Source: Sipunculus nudus (lineage: Eukaryota; Annelida; Sipuncula; Golfingiida; Sipunculidae). From it: 64,000 nt of DNA. Where the stretch lies: contig CM049318.1 of the NCBI GenBank assembly GCA_026874595.1, forward strand, positions 54,575,250 to 54,639,249, written 5' to 3'. The notes below the pieces were generated by a model. It made no database searches. It was not told the DNA's origin and saw nothing but the letters and a program-made list of their open reading frames with translations. Position numbers and translations under genes: made by a program. Every line of letters begins with the position of its first letter. Position 1 is the first letter of the stretch. This document shows positions 33,355 through 46,300 of this stretch, one piece after another.

Positions 33355-35690
33355 TAAACCCTTTGGGGGAAATTGCCAGTGAATCATGACCAGCATGGGG
33401 AGTAGCTCTGGATCATTATTATCAGACGAGGTTGGGGAGGGGTATCTAGTTGATCATAACCAGCATGGGGAGTAGCTAGTCGATTATTACCAGCATGGGG
33501 AGTAGCTTGTCGATCATAACAGTATGGGGAGTAGCCAGTGGATCATAACCAGCATGGGAAGAAGCTAGTCAATCATAACCAGCAGGAAGAGTGGCTAGTC
33601 GATCATAAACAGCATGGGCAGTTGCTGGTCGATCAAAACCAGCATGGGGAAAAGCTAGTGGATCATAACCAGCATGGGGAGTAGCTAGTGGATCATTACC
33701 AGCATCGAGTGTAGCTAGTGGATCATAACCAGCATGGGGAGTAGCTAGTGGATCATAACCAGCATAGGGAGTTGCTTGTCGATCATAACCAGCATGGGGA
33801 GTAGCTAGTCGATCATAACCAGCACCGAGTGTAGCTAGTCGATCATAACCATGCATGGGGAGTTGCTAGTCAATCATAACCAGCATGGGGAGTAGCAAGT
33901 CGATCATAACCAGCAAAGGGAGTAGCTAGTCGATCATTACCAGCATGGGGAGTATCTAGTCGATCATAACCAGCATGGGGAGTAGCTAGTCGATCATAAC
34001 CAGCAAAGGGAGTAGCTAGTCGATCATTACCAGCATGGGGAGTATCTAGTCGATCATAACCAGCATGGGGAGTAGCTAGTCGATCATAACCAGCAAAGGG
34101 AGTAGCTAGTCGATCATAACCAGTATGGGGAGTATCTAGTCGATCATAACCAGCATGGGGAGTAGCTAGTCGATCATAACCAGCAAAGGGAGTAGCTAGT
34201 CGATCATTACCAGCATGGGGAGTATCTAGTCGATCACAGCCAGCATGGGGAGAAGCAAGTCGATCATAACCAGCATGGGGAGTAGCTTGTCGATCATAAC
34301 CAGTATGGGGAGTATCTAGTCGATCATAACCAGCAAAGGGAGTATCTAGTCGATCATAACCAGCTTGGGGAGTATCTAGTCGATCATAACCAGCATGGGG
34401 AGTAGCTAGTCGATCATTACCAGCATGGGGAGTAGCTAGTGGATCATTACCAGCATGGGGAATAGCTAGTCGATCATAACCAGCATGGGGAGTAGCTAGT
34501 CGATCATAACCAGCAAAGGGAGTTGCTAGTGGATCATAACCAGCATTGGGAGTAGCTAGTCAATCATAACCAAATTGGGGAGTAGCTAGTCGATCATAAC
34601 CAGCTTGGGGAGTAGCCAGTCGATCTTAACCAGCATTTGGAGTTGCTAGTCGATCATAACCAGCATGGGGAGTAGCTAGTCGATCATAACCAGCATGGGG
34701 AGTTGCTAGTCGATCATAACCAGCATGGGGAGTAGCTAGTCGATCATAACCAGCATGGGGAGTAACTGGTCGATCATTACCAGCATGGGGAGTAGCTAGT
34801 CGATCATTACCAGCATGGGGAGTAGCAAGTCGATCATAACCAGCATGGGGAGTGGCTTGTCGATCATAACCAGTATGGGGAGTATCTAGTCGATCAAAAC
34901 CAGCAAAGGGAGTATCTAGTCGATCATAACCAGCTTGGGGAGTAGCTAGTCGATCATAACCAGCATGGGGAGTAGCTAGTCGATCATTACCAGCATGGGG
35001 AGTAGCTAGTGGATCATTACCAGCATGGGGAATAGCTAGTCGATCATAACCAGCATGGGGAGTAGCTAGTCGATCATAACCAGCAAAGGGAGTTGCTAGT
35101 GGATCATAACCAGCATTGGGAGTAGCTAGTCAATCATAACCAGATTGGGGAGTAGCTAGTCGATCATAACCAGCTTGGGGAGTAGCCAGTCGATCTTAAC
35201 CAGCATTTGGAGTTGCTAGTCGATCATAACCAGCATGGGGAGTAGCTAGTCGATCATAACCAGCATGGGGAGTTGCTAGTCGATCATAACCAGCATGGGG
35301 AGTAGCTAGTCGATCATAACCAGCATGGGGAGTAACTGGTCGATCATTACCAGCATGGGGAGTAGCTAGTCGATCATTACCAGCATGGGGAATAGCTAGT
35401 CGATCATAACCAGCATGGGGAGTAGCTAGTCGATCATAACCAGCATAGGGAGTTGCTAGTGGATCATAACCAGCATTGGGAGTAGCTAGTCAATCATAAC
35501 CAGATTGGGGAGTAGCTAGTCGATCATAACCAGCTTGAGGAGTAGCTAGTCGATCAAAACCAGCATTTGGAGTAGCTAGTCGATCATTACCAGCATGGGG
35601 AGTAGCTAGTCGATCATAACCAGCATGGGGAGTAGTCGATCATAACCATTATTGGGAGTAGCTAGTGGATCATAACCAGCATGGAGTTTT
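33355..35690. repeat. Minisatellite array 1, 30-bp unit, about 77 copies
   Basis: The unit joins CGATCATAACCAGC to ATGGGGAGTAGCTAGT. Edge units (before ~33580 and after ~35640) are degenerate and off register. Higher-order structure is visible: a three-unit (90-bp) cycle marked by AAAGGG and GTATCT variants at 33.90-34.23 kb; a 570-bp (19-unit) duplication relating 34.26-34.80 to 34.83-35.37 kb; and a 360-bp shift relating 35.01 to 35.37 kb. Because 30 is a multiple of three, the minus strand reads as a ten-residue repeat, GYDRLATPHA. Units with CAATCAT or CTTAACC introduce stops. No start, promoter or flanking exon supports translation. Confidence 0.95.
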
Positions 35691-35694
35691 GTCT

Positions 35695-36035
35695 TCAAGA
35701 GTGGGGGGGATGACTCGCAGGGTATTTTTTTATATAAACACACACACACTCATATATACCATTTATGTCTGTGCGACACATTTCACATAAATTATAATTG
35801 AGTATAAGCTCTTAAAAATAATCCAGGTTAAGATATAAATAATATATCATGGTAAACTCAGAAATAGGACCAAAGTCTATAAGTCTACTCATTAATATAT
35901 TTAATCTTATATATAAATATTTTCTCTAAATATTAGAGGGGTTGATTGCATTGACCTTTCCAACCCCCCCCCCCCCCCGCATAAAAATGGGTGGATACAT
36001 ACCCCCTCCCCCCCCCCCTCGTATTGATGCCCCTG
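35695..36035 (-). mobile_element. hAT MITE relative, left terminus missing
   Basis: The right end TATTGATGCCCCTG is the complement of CAGGGGCATCAATA, close to the left end of the MITE at 51317 (CAGGGGCGTCAATA). Poly-C runs at 35964-35979 and 36002-36018 correspond to its G-rich subterminal zone. On the other side, TTCAAGAGTGGGGGGGATGA at about 35694-35713 resembles CCAAGGGTGGGGGGGATGA near the opposite end of that MITE. The terminal CAG there is missing where the 30-bp array stops. No target duplication is visible. Confidence 0.5.
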
Positions 36036-36039
36036 ACTA

Positions 36040-36734
36040 GTTCGTGAAAGGGCCTGGATGAGGAGACCGAACACTCTAATCTTTGCATGTTCAAGATACC
36101 ACTCAACTGCGTCCCCTGTCCAGCTCTGAATAAACATGTCAACTCTCTGACGAGCCTATACATGAAATCGAGGTAGACATCATGAAATCTGCCACGCCAA
36201 CATGTATTGACGACAGTTATCAATGACCAACAGGACACACAAGGGTACTTTGAGCCAGATCGAGGCGATATGCAAATGAGCCTCAATATCCCACGCAGCC
36301 AATTTCCTGACAGCCATTTATGGCTACCCCCAGGGGAACAATTGTACAGCGTTAATTAGCTTGGATTTAATACGCACTATTGTGACGAGACGTGGTCTTT
36401 ATAGTTTTTGACTCAATGATGCTATGGTTACCTATTGGAGAAAAAAAAACAATTCAGACTTGTAAATTCATCAATCGTATTGATTTATAGAAACATCATA
36501 ACTGGTAAACACTGGATTACATTTTTATCGGCGTACTCCGAAGTATACTTAGCACTTATTTCTTGTCAATTAAATCTCAAAACACCACAACATGCATGGT
36601 AGATTCAAGTTATTGAATTAAATATAATGGTGTAACTTATATACGTACGCTTCAGTTTTTATATTAAATAGTTTACCACAGTGACACCATTTTCTTAACA
36701 GATTTGTGTCGGATCACCACCTCCTTTTTAACGC
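36040..36734. other. Non-coding stretch, nothing recognised
   Basis: A 117-codon minus-strand frame (35933-36286) overlaps the MITE end and poly-C runs and shows no domain. Confidence 0.4.
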
Positions 36735-37065
36735 TTGCTTTACTAAATGCAACAACATCTGCAGAATTCTATTACGATTTCGGACGACGTGACAGTGGCT
36801 TACACGTAATAATTCTGGCTTCAAACCGGCTCGGTGTGCTCCATTGCTGGGCGATAACACCGAGGAACCCCCGAAAGGCGCACTCGTTTGTGAGTGAAAC
36901 ACGACTGTTGGGTACAGTCTCTAAATTAAGCCTATAGAGCGCTCAACCTGCGTGTGGGCCGACCGTGAAAAAAAAATCTCACCGCCACGGTTGAGATTCG
37001 AACTCATGACACCCCCCCCCCCCCGGTTTGAGGCCTTTGCTCTACCCCTAGACAACAGTAACCCC
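36735..37065 (-). repeat. SINE family B, copy 2
   Basis: Minus-strand head: TCTAGGGGTAGAGCAAAGGC (box A) and CATGAGTTCGAATCTCAACC (box B), interrupted by a C15 run on the plus strand (37010-37024). The body shares AACACCGAGGAACCC plus CCGAAAGGCGCACTCGTTTG and GAGTGAAACACG with copy 1 at 10.69 kb, and the tail end shares CTGCAGAATTC. Confidence 0.82.
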
Positions 37066-37694
37066 ATATGATTAAAATACATTTTCTGAAAGTTGGTAAG
37101 ATATATTCATCATACATGAAGGTAGGATGTTATATATAATGACAGTTGCTTTGGCACTTTGGAAAGTTTTTAGTCATGTGTAAAAGAAATTCTAAGAAAC
37201 TGGGTGAATTTGAAATGTCAACGGGTAGCTTTTCAGGGGTAAACAGTTTTAAGGTGTAAGGAAATAGATTATTATATTTTGAAGGGAATTAATATTTGTC
37301 TTAGGGTTTGACACTTACTTACATAATTCACAATAAAGTCTAAAGCTGTTCTTTCTTTGATTTGTCTCATGGGGAAGCAAACATTTTTGTAGTTACACTT
37401 GGCTTACAATCTCTTACTAAACAGCACTTAGAGTAACTCAACGGTATTCTTAACTTACTGCAGGAGAATGGTTCACTAAGAGTTGGGGTTATGGTTTTGT
37501 AGGTCAGTAAATCAAATATTCCGTATTACATTGAGACATTCCGTTTTCTGATATTCAGAAAGTGATAGCAAGTACTAAGAGTGAATTCTCCTGCAAATGA
37601 CATTGACAATTACAGTTTTCTTGCATCCGACTTAATTAGGTATAATAGGAACGGTTTGAGTAAAAGCCTTGAGCCTAACCGCGCTAGAGGTTCA
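37066..37694. other. Non-coding stretch; one inverted pair
   Basis: TGCAGGAGAATGGTTCACT (near 37459) is answered by AGTGAATTCTCCTGCA about 120 bp later. No terminal motif or target duplication supports a transposon. Confidence 0.4.
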
Positions 37695-37695
37695 G

Positions 37696-37756
<61 letters not shown>
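37695..37756. repeat. (TA)n microsatellite
   Basis: About 30 perfect TA dinucleotides. It generates long Tyr-Ile frames on both strands that are not genes. Confidence 0.97.
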
Positions 37757-37759
<3 letters not shown>

Positions 37760-37974
37760 TTTTCAATCAATGCAATGGATACATGAAATATCTTCTGGGT
37801 CAGGGGGTGACGGTCAAACATGTTTAATCCTCGGTTTACTGATAATGTTATTCCCGTGGCCAATGAGAAAACAGCACGGCAGTGAATGACATATGTAGCT
37901 GTAGCATTAAAAGCTAAACCCGGTATATCCAAATTAACAAAATCAGATAATCCTTTTTTATTTTAAATTTGGAT

Positions 37975-38018
37975 ATATAATTATATATATACGTGTATGT
38001 GTGTGTGTGTGTGTGTGG
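37975..38018. repeat. (TA)n(TG)n compound microsatellite
   Basis: TA patch followed by GTATGTGTGTGTG. Confidence 0.9.
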
Positions 38019-38399
38019 CAATCCCCGCCTCGTTTATTTAAACCAGGAGATTTTTCTGTTTTTGCATTCATTTTGCAATAAATTGTCAGTGTTTTCAGGT
38101 TATTGATTAATTTGTTTGCATACACTTTGGTGTGACGGAATTCGCTTAATCAGCAAATGTGTCTGCTGGCATATTAATAGCCATAAAAGCACGAATAACT
38201 GATTACGGGCTCCAATATCTAAGCAATCAATTAGAGATAGTGATTTCTTCCTCCAATTTACGCTTTTATGTTATCTATTAGATAAGCCATTTTGACACTG
38301 ATTTTCTTGAGTTGTTAGCTAGTTAATTAGAATTTCTTATAATGGAGTTCATTAATTACCCATGGGGATAATGTTGATTTAATTTTGAGTAAGGATTGA
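38019..38399. other. AT-rich non-coding stretch, nothing recognised
   Basis: No gene or repeat partner seen. Confidence 0.4.
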
Positions 38400-38735
38400 T
38401 TGATACGTTTGAATTTATGATAAATATATTTAGTACAAAGTGATTTATTGTAATTCTGTGGCTTATTGAACCTGGAACTATGAAAAATCTTATTTCCCTT
38501 AATGTACTTAATGATCGTTTCAACTGGAAAGCTATAACCAATATAATTTCCGTGGAATGTGCTTTAAAATAATATGACTTGAAATTTTGACAAATATTAT
38601 TTCCAAAAAAATGCACTTTGTGATAATTCAACTTGAAATTATGATCAATTTAATTTACCTAGAATGCATTTTATTAATTTGACTTGAAACTGTTACAAGT
38701 ATTATTTGCTTAGAATGTACTTACAATTATCAAAG
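38400..38735. repeat. Degenerate tandem repeat, ~55-bp unit, about six copies
   Basis: Successive units share GACTTGAAATTATGACAA, then TATTATTTCC.TAGAATG, then an ACTTTATGATAATT-like end. Starts are near 38403, 38467, 38518, 38576, 38627 and 38680. Divergence is high, so this is an old array. The 91-codon minus-strand frame over it is a by-product. Confidence 0.65.
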
Positions 38736-38869
38736 AGTCAAAATTAGATATAGGACACGAAAATATCATATATTCACAGAATAAATTTTATGAGTTCGGG
38801 GACGATTTATCAGTCCCAAATGGCTAATTGCTCAATACAGAACTACTCACCTTCCATGGATGAGGAGTC

Positions 38870-39250
38870 GATTCAGTCCTGCTATATATAACACCACTCA
38901 GATCATCCAGCGCGACACGTGACGCTATCCAGGATTATTACACTAACGCCAGTTCGTAGATCTCGAGAAACCTCTTTCCCGACCTGGTTGTAGTAGGCTG
39001 AGCCCGGTACTGGCGTACACGGGGGAAAGACCAGGAAGGAATTTTGATCGAATTAACGTGTGGTGGACTTTTTTTCTTTCAGCCGCGACGTCGAGAGGAC
39101 AGTGACGACTGATTTAAGGCGAGTTTCTATTTCTTGGCTTTCCAGGAACGAAGGAAGGTTTCGCAAGAGACGCTACAGGAAACAGTCCATAAACCAGTCT
39201 TGGCGTGTGGTAGCTAAGACCGCTGGTCACCAACACTCGTTTTAGATGTA
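38870..39250 (+). promoter_or_regulatory. Possible TATA promoter and first-exon region
   Basis: The most GC-balanced, repeat-free stretch of the window. TATATATAA lies at 38883-38891, about 25 bp before a TCAGATC that could serve as initiator. Downstream, a strong acceptor-like tract ACTTTTTTTCTTTCAG ends at 39081. It is followed by a 55-codon open stretch rich in Arg and Ser (frame ending with TAG at 39245) that matches no family I know. A non-coding first exon or unrecognised repeat fits equally well. Confidence 0.22.
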
Positions 39251-39688
39251 TTATTCATGCGTAATCTTGTAGGTCGCGGAAATTGCGAGCTAATCAATGA
39301 CACGAGCGTTGTTAGATGCCTGTTCGACTTCATGCAGCTTCTGCGATCGTGGGAACACCAAGTTTGCTTATTGATTAACGAGTGCGGACAATATTAACCG
39401 TGCTAATATACACGAGTCACGCGTCTCACCTGCATCCAAAGAACTACATCAAAGTGACCCCGCAGTCCCGAGGACGACCCGGTGATAAGCTACTCAAATT
39501 GCATGTTTATTATACAGAATAGTCGAACTGCCTAGAACTCTTTTTTAGGGATGTAGAAACCCATCATAGCGATTAATAGTGAGCCAGAGCTACTGCATGA
39601 AATGACGTATATTTGGCTCGGGTAATTACTGCTCATTTGTACAGAAAATATTGATTTTTTACAAAGAAGGTCTTAATCGGTATGATTA
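39251..39688. other. Non-coding stretch, nothing recognised
   Basis: Less AT-rich than average up to about 39490; no domain-bearing frame. Confidence 0.35.
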
Positions 39689-39881
39689 ATGAATATTATT
39701 ATTATTATTTTTGTTGTTGTTGTTCTTCTTCTTCTTCAACTTCTTCTTCTTATTATTATTATTATTACTGTTATTCTTAGTATTAGTATTATTGAGTTTA
39801 TTTATGATTATTATAATAATTTATGATTATTATAATAATTTATTATTATTTTTATTATTTTTATTATTATTATTTTATTAT

Positions 39882-39923
<42 letters not shown>

Positions 39924-39945
39924 TACCACTACTACTGCTTCTAAG
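39689..39945. repeat. Imperfect (ATT)n / (TTG)n / (TTC)n trinucleotide tract
   Basis: ATT triplets pass into GTT, then CTT, then back to ATT for about 250 bp, ending in ACTACTACT. Confidence 0.92.
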
Positions 39946-40329
39946 ACCTCAAAAATTCCTCTCGAGCTTGAAATTTAAAAACTAACAGGTCTGAATAAAC
40001 CTTATGCAAACATTCAATTTATTTGTTAGAAATTATCGGTAAACTGTTATTATTATCATTTTTTATTCATGTTTGTTATTTCTGACTTTTTGATATTTTA
40101 CATGATGACGCTGCATATTAAGGAATTCGTTGTTAAAACTGTTATTAGAACATTCTGGATCTTGATAAATTTAATTTATTCATCGCGAAAAGATGCTATA
40201 TTAACTGTTAAATATTCATTCCTATTTGTTTTCCCTATTGCTACCGAATTTCGATTGAAAACAGTCTTAACTTTCTATTCAATTGGTAGTTTCTTATGTG
40301 TACGATGAGCCAGCTAACATAACGCCCAT
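39946..40329. other. AT-rich stretch before array 2
   Basis: A 79-codon plus frame (40069-40308) is hydrophobic but has no recognisable domain. Confidence 0.35.
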
Positions 40330-43300
40330 TATTTCCTGTTTGCTCATACGATCCCTGTCACAGTCTGTTTTATCCCTCTCTTTCGTGCAGTGCCTTGCAC
40401 CCTGTCCGTCTTCTCCTGTTCTTTCGTGCAGTCCCAGTAACACAGTCTGTCCTGTCCTGTTCCCTCAGACCATGCCTGTCACCCAGTGTGTCCTCTCATG
40501 TTCTCTCAGACTCTGCCTGTAACCCAGTCAGTTCTCTCCTGTTCTCTCAGCCCGTTCCTGTCATCCAGTCTGTCCTCCCTAGTTCTCTTAACCTGTTCCC
40601 GTTACCCAGTCTGTCCTTTTATGTTCTCTCAAACTGTGCCTGTCACCCAGTCTGTCCTCTCATGTTCCCTTAGACCATACCTGTCACCCAGTCTATCCTC
40701 ACCTGTTCTCTAAGAATGTTCCTGTAACCCAGTCTGGTCATTCCCGTTCCCTCAGACTGTGTCTGTCCCCAAGTCTATCCTCAACTGTTCTCTAAGCCCG
40801 TTCCTGTCACCCAGTCTATCCTAACCTGTTCCCTCAGGCTGTGCCTGTCACCCAGTGTGTCCTCTCATGTTCCCTCAGACCATGCCTGTCACCCAGTCTG
40901 TCCTCACCTGTTCTCTCAGACTGAGCCTGTCACCCTGTCTGTCCTCACCTGTTCTCTCAGCCCGTTCCTGTTACCCAGTCTGTCCTCTCATGTTCCCTCA
41001 GACCATGCCTGTCACCGAGTCTATCCTCACCTGTTCTCTCAGACTGAGCCTGTAACACAGTCTGTCCTCTTATGTTCCCTCAGGCTGTGCCTGTCACCCA
41101 GTGTGTCCTCTCATGTTCACTCAGACCATGCCTGTCACCCAGTGTGTCCTCTCATGTTCCCTCAGACTGTGTCTGTACCCAGTCTGTCCTCGCCTGTTCT
41201 CTCAGACTGTGCCTGTCACCCAGTCTGTACTCTCATGTTCCATCAGACCATGCCTGTCACCCAGTCTGTTTCACCTGTTCTCTCAGACTGGGCCCGTCAC
41301 CCAGTCTGTCCTCACCTGTACTCTCAGACTGTACCTGTCACCCAGTCTGTCCTCGCCTGTTCTCTCAGACTGTGCCTGTCACCCAGTCTGTCCTCAGCTG
41401 TTATCTCAGACTGTGCCTGTCACCTTGTCTGTCTTCACCTGTTATCTCAGACTGTGCCTGTAACCCAGTCTGTCCTCACCTGTTTTCTCAGACTGTACCT
41501 GTCACCCAGTCTGTTTCACCTGTTTTCTCAGACCGTGCCTGTCACCTTGTCTGTCATCACCTGTTCACTCAGACTGTGCCTGTAACCCAGTCTGTCCTCA
41601 CCTGTTCTCTCAGACTGTGCCTGTCACCCAGTCTGTTTCACCTGTTCTCTGAGACTGTGCCCGTCACCCAGTCTGTTTCACCTGTTATCTCAGACTGTGC
41701 CTATAACCCAGTCTGTCCTCACCTGTTCTCTCAGACTGTACCTGTTTCCCAGTCTGTCCTCACCTGTTCTTTCAGACTGTACCTGTTTCCCAGTCTGTCC
41801 TCACCTGTTCTCTCAGACTGTACCTGTCACCCAGTCTGTCCTCGCCTGTTCTATCAGACTTTGCCTGTCACCCAGTCTGTCCTCAGCTGTTATCTCAGAC
41901 TGTGCCTGTCACCTTGTCTGTCTTCACCTGTTATCTCAGACTGTGCCTGTAACCCAGTCTGTCCTCACCTGTTTTCTCAGACTGTACCTGTCACCCAGTC
42001 TGTTTCACCTGTTTTCTCAGACCGTGCCTGTCACCTTGTCTGTTATCACCTGTTCTCTCAGACTGTGCCTGTAACCCAGTCTGTCCTCACATGTTCTCTC
42101 AGACGGTACCTGTCACCCAGTCTGTTTCACCTGTTCTCTGAGACTGTGCCCGTCACCCAGTCTGTTTCACCTGTTATCTCAGACTGTGCCTGTAACCCAG
42201 TCTGTCCTCACCTATTCTTTCAGACTCTACCTGTTTCCCAGTCTGTCCTCACCTGTTCTCTCAGACTGAGCCTGTAACACAGTCTGTCCTCTCATGTTCA
42301 CTCAGACCATGCCTGTAACCCAGTGTGTCCTCTCATGTTCCCTCAGACTGTGTCTGTACCCAGTCTTTCCTCGCCTGTTCTCTCAGACTGTGCCTGTCAC
42401 CCAGTCTGTACTCTCATGTTCCATCAGACCATGCCTGTCACCCAGTCTGTTTCACCTGTTCTCTCAGACTGGGCCCGTCACCCAGTCTGTCCTCACCTGT
42501 TCTCTCAGACTGTACCTGTCACCCAGTCTGTCCTCGCCTGTTCTCTCAGACTGTGCCTGTCACCCAGTCTGTCCTCAGCTGTTATCTCAGACTGTGCCTG
42601 TCACCTTGTCTGTCTTCACCTGTTATCTCAGACTGTGCCTGTAACCCAGTCTGTCCTCACCTGTTTTCTCAGACTGTACCTGTCACCCAGTCTGTTTCAC
42701 CTGTTTTCTCAGACCGTGCCTGTCACCTTGTCTATCATCACCTGTTCTCTCAGACTGTGCCTGTCACCCAGTCTGTTTCACCTGTTCTCTGAGACTGTGC
42801 CCGTCACCCAGTCTGTTTCACCTGATATCTCAGACTGTGCCTGTAACCCAGTCTGTCCTCACCTGTTCTCTCAGACTGTACCTGTTTCCCAGTCTGTCCT
42901 CACCTGTTCTTTCAGACTGTACCTGTTTCCCAGTCTGTCCTCACCTGTTCTCTTAGACTGAACCTTTAACCCAGTCTGTCCTCTTATGTTCCCTTAGACT
43001 GTGCCTGTAGCCAAGTCTGTCCACTCATTTTCCCTCAGACCATGCCTGTCACCCAGTCCGTCCTCACCTGTTTTCTCAGACTGTGCCTGTCATCCAGTCT
43101 GTACTCACCTGTTCTCTCAGCCCGTTCCTGTAACCCAGTCTGTCCTCTGATGTTCCCTTTGACTGTGTCTGTCACCCAATCTGTTCCCTCAGCCTGTTCC
43201 TGTCACCCAGTCTGTCCTCTTATGTTTCCTCTTATGTTTCCTAAGACTGTGCTTGAAACCCAGTCTGTCCTTACTCGTTCCCTCAGACTGTGCTTGTCAC

Positions 43301-46300
43301 CCAGTCTGTCCTCACCTGTTGTCTCAGCCCGTTCCTGACACCCAGTCTGTCCTCATATGTTCCCTCAGACTGTACCTGTCACCCAGTCTGTACTCCCATG
43401 TTCCATCAGACCATGCCTGTCACCCAGTCTATCCTCACCTGTTCTCTCAGACTGAGCCTGTAATACAGTCTATCCTCTTATGTTCCTTCAGGCTGTGCCT
43501 GTCACCCAGTGTGTCCTCCCATGTTCCCTCAGACTATGCCTGTCACCCAGTGTGTCCTCTCATGTTCCCTCAGACTAAGTCTGTCACCCAGTCTGTCCTC
43601 GCCTGTTCTCTCAGACTGTGCCTGTCACCCAGTCTGTCCTCACCTGTTTTCTCAGACTGTACCTGTCACCCAGTCTGTTTCACCTGTTTTCTCAGACCGT
43701 GCCTGTCACCTTGTCTGTCATCACCTGTTCTCTCAGACTTTGCCTGTAACCCAGTCTGTCCTCACATGTTCTCTCAGACTTTGCCTGTCACCCAGTCTGT
43801 TTCACCTGTTCTCTGAGACTGTGCCCGTCACCCAGTCTGTTTCACCTGTTATCTCAGACTGTGCCTGTAACCCAGTCTGTCCTCACCTATTCTTTCAGAC
43901 TGTACCTGTTTCCCAGTCTGTCCTCACCTGTTCTCTCAGACTGAGCCTGTAACACAGTCTGTCCTCTCATGTTCACTCAGACCATGCCTGTCACCCAGTG
44001 TGTCCTTTCATGTTCCCTCAGACTGTGTCTGTACCCAGTCTGTCCTCGCCTGTTCTCTCAGACTGTGCCTGTCACCTAGTCTGAATTCTCATGTTCCATC
44101 AGACCATGCCTGTCACCCAGTCTGTTTCACCTGTTCTCTCAGACTGGGCCCGTCACCCAGTCTGTCCTCACCTGTTCTCTCAGACTGTACCTGTCACCCA
44201 GTCTGTCCTCGCCTGTTCTCTCAGACTGTGCCTGTCACCCAGTCTGTCCTCAGCTGTTATCTCAGACTGTGCCTGTCACCTTGTCTGTCTTCACCTGTTA
44301 TCTCAGACTGTGCCTGTAACCCAGTCTGTCCTCACCTGTTTTCTCAGACTGTACCTGTCACCCAGTCTGTTTCACCTGTTTTCTCAGACCGTGCCTGTCA
44401 CCTTGTCTGTCATCACCTGTTCTCTCAGACTGTACCTGTAACCCAGTCTGTCCTCACCTGTTCTCTCAGACTGTCTGTCACCCAGTCTGTTTCACCTGTT
44501 CTCTGAGACTGTGCCCGTCACCCAGTCTGTTTCACCTGTTATCTCAGACTGTGCCTGTAACCCAGTCTGTCCTCACCTGTTCTCTCAGACTGTACCTGTT
44601 TCCCAGTCTGTCCTCACCTGTTCTTTCAGACTGTACCTGTTTCCCAGTCTATCCTCACCTGTCCTCTCAGACTGTACCTGTCACCCAGTCTGTCCTCGCC
44701 TGTTCTCTCAGACTGTGCCTGTCACCCAGTCTGTCCTCAGCTGTTATCTCAGACTGTGCCTGTCACCTTGTCTGTCTTCACCTGTTATCTCAGACTGTGC
44801 CTGTAACCCAGTCTGTCCTCACCTGTTTTCTCAGACTGTACCTGTCACCCAGTCTGTTTCACCTGTTTTCTCAGACCGTGCCTGTCACCTTGTCTGTCAT
44901 CACCTGTTCTCTCAGACTGTGCCTGTAACCCAGTCTGTCCTCAACTGTTCTCTCAGACGGTACCTGTCACCCAGTCTGTTTCACCTGTTCTCTGAGACTG
45001 TGCCCGTCACCCAGTCTGTTTCACCTGTTATCTCAGACTGTGCCTGTAACCCAGTCTGTCCTCACCTGTTCTCTCAGACTGTACCTGTTTCCCAGTCTGT
45101 CCTCACCTGTTCTTTCAGACTGTACCTGTTTCCCAGTCTGTCCTCACCTGTCCTCTCAGACTGTACCTGTCACCCAGTCTGTCCTCGCCTGTTCTCTCAG
45201 ACTGTGCCTGTCACCCAGTCTGTCCTCAGCTGTTATCTCAGACTGTGCCTGTCACCTTGTCTGTCTTCACCTGTTATCTCAGACTGTGCCTGTAACCCAG
45301 TCTGTCCTCACCTGTTTTCTCAGACTGTACCTGTCACCCAGTCTGTTTCACCTGTTTTCTCAGACCGTGCCTGTCACCTTGTCTGTCATCACCTGTTCTC
45401 TCAGACTGTGCCTGTAACCCAGTCTGTCCTCACCTGTTCTCTCAGACTGTGCCTGTCACCCAGTCTGTTTCACCTGTTCTCTGAGACTGTGCCCGTCACC
45501 CAGTCTGTTTCACCTGTTATCTCAGACTGTGCCTGTAACCCAGTCTGTCCTCACCTGTTCTCTCAGACTGTACCTGTTTCCCAGTCTGTCCTCACCTTTT
45601 CTTTCAGACTGTACCTGTTTCCCAGTCTGTCCTCACCTGTTCTCTTAGACTGAACCTTTAACCCAGTCTGTCCTCTTATGTTTCCTTAGACTGTGCCTGT
45701 AGCCAAGTCTGTCCACCCATGTTCCCTCAGACCATGCCTGTCACCCAGTCCGTCCTCACCTGTTTTCTCAGACTGTGCCTGTCATCCAGTCTGTACTCAC
45801 CTGTTCTCTCAGCCCGTTCCTGTAACCCAGTCTGTCCTCTGATGTTCCCTTTGACTGTGTCTGTCACCCAATCTGTTCTCTCAGCCTGTTCCTGTCACCC
45901 AGTCTGTCCTCTTATGTTTCCTCTTATGTTTCCTAAGACTGTGCTTGAAACCCAGTCTGTCCTTACTCGTTCCCTCAGACTGTGCTTGTCACCCAGTCTG
46001 TCCTCACCTGTTGTCTCAGCCCGTTCCTGACACCCAGTCTGTCCTCATTTGTTCCCTCAGACTGTACCTGTCACCAAGTCTGTACTCCCATGTTCCATCA
46101 GACCATGCCTGTCACCCAGTCTATCCTCACCTGTTCTCTTAGACTGAGCCTGTTATACAGTCTATCCTCTTATGTTCCTTCAGGCTGTGCCTGTCACCCA
46201 GTGTGTCCTTCCATGTTCCCTCAGACTATGCCTGTCACCAAGTGTGTCCTCTCATGTTCCCTCAGACTGAGTCTGTCACCCAGTCTGTCCTCGCCTGTTC

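Noticed and set aside
33355-35690. CRISPR array
   Set aside because: The units are contiguous without unique spacers, and the genomic context is eukaryotic. It is a minisatellite.
35933-36286. 117-codon minus-strand frame with Gly runs
   Set aside because: The Gly runs are translation of the poly-C tracts of a hAT MITE end.
36735-37065. tRNA gene
   Set aside because: Box A and B-like motifs are present, but the stem structure is interrupted by a C15 run and the unit is followed by a SINE body that is shared with 10.69 kb.
37459-37598. Inverted pair TGCAGGAGAATGG / ATTCTCCTGCA as a transposon
   Set aside because: Arms are short and interrupted, with no target duplication and no other copy in the window.
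41072-42277. 401-codon plus-strand open frame (and 380-, 321- and 242-codon frames nearby)
   Set aside because: They lie wholly inside the 40/41-bp minisatellite, all three frames are open, and the frames follow the repeat register. No start context, domain or exon boundary.
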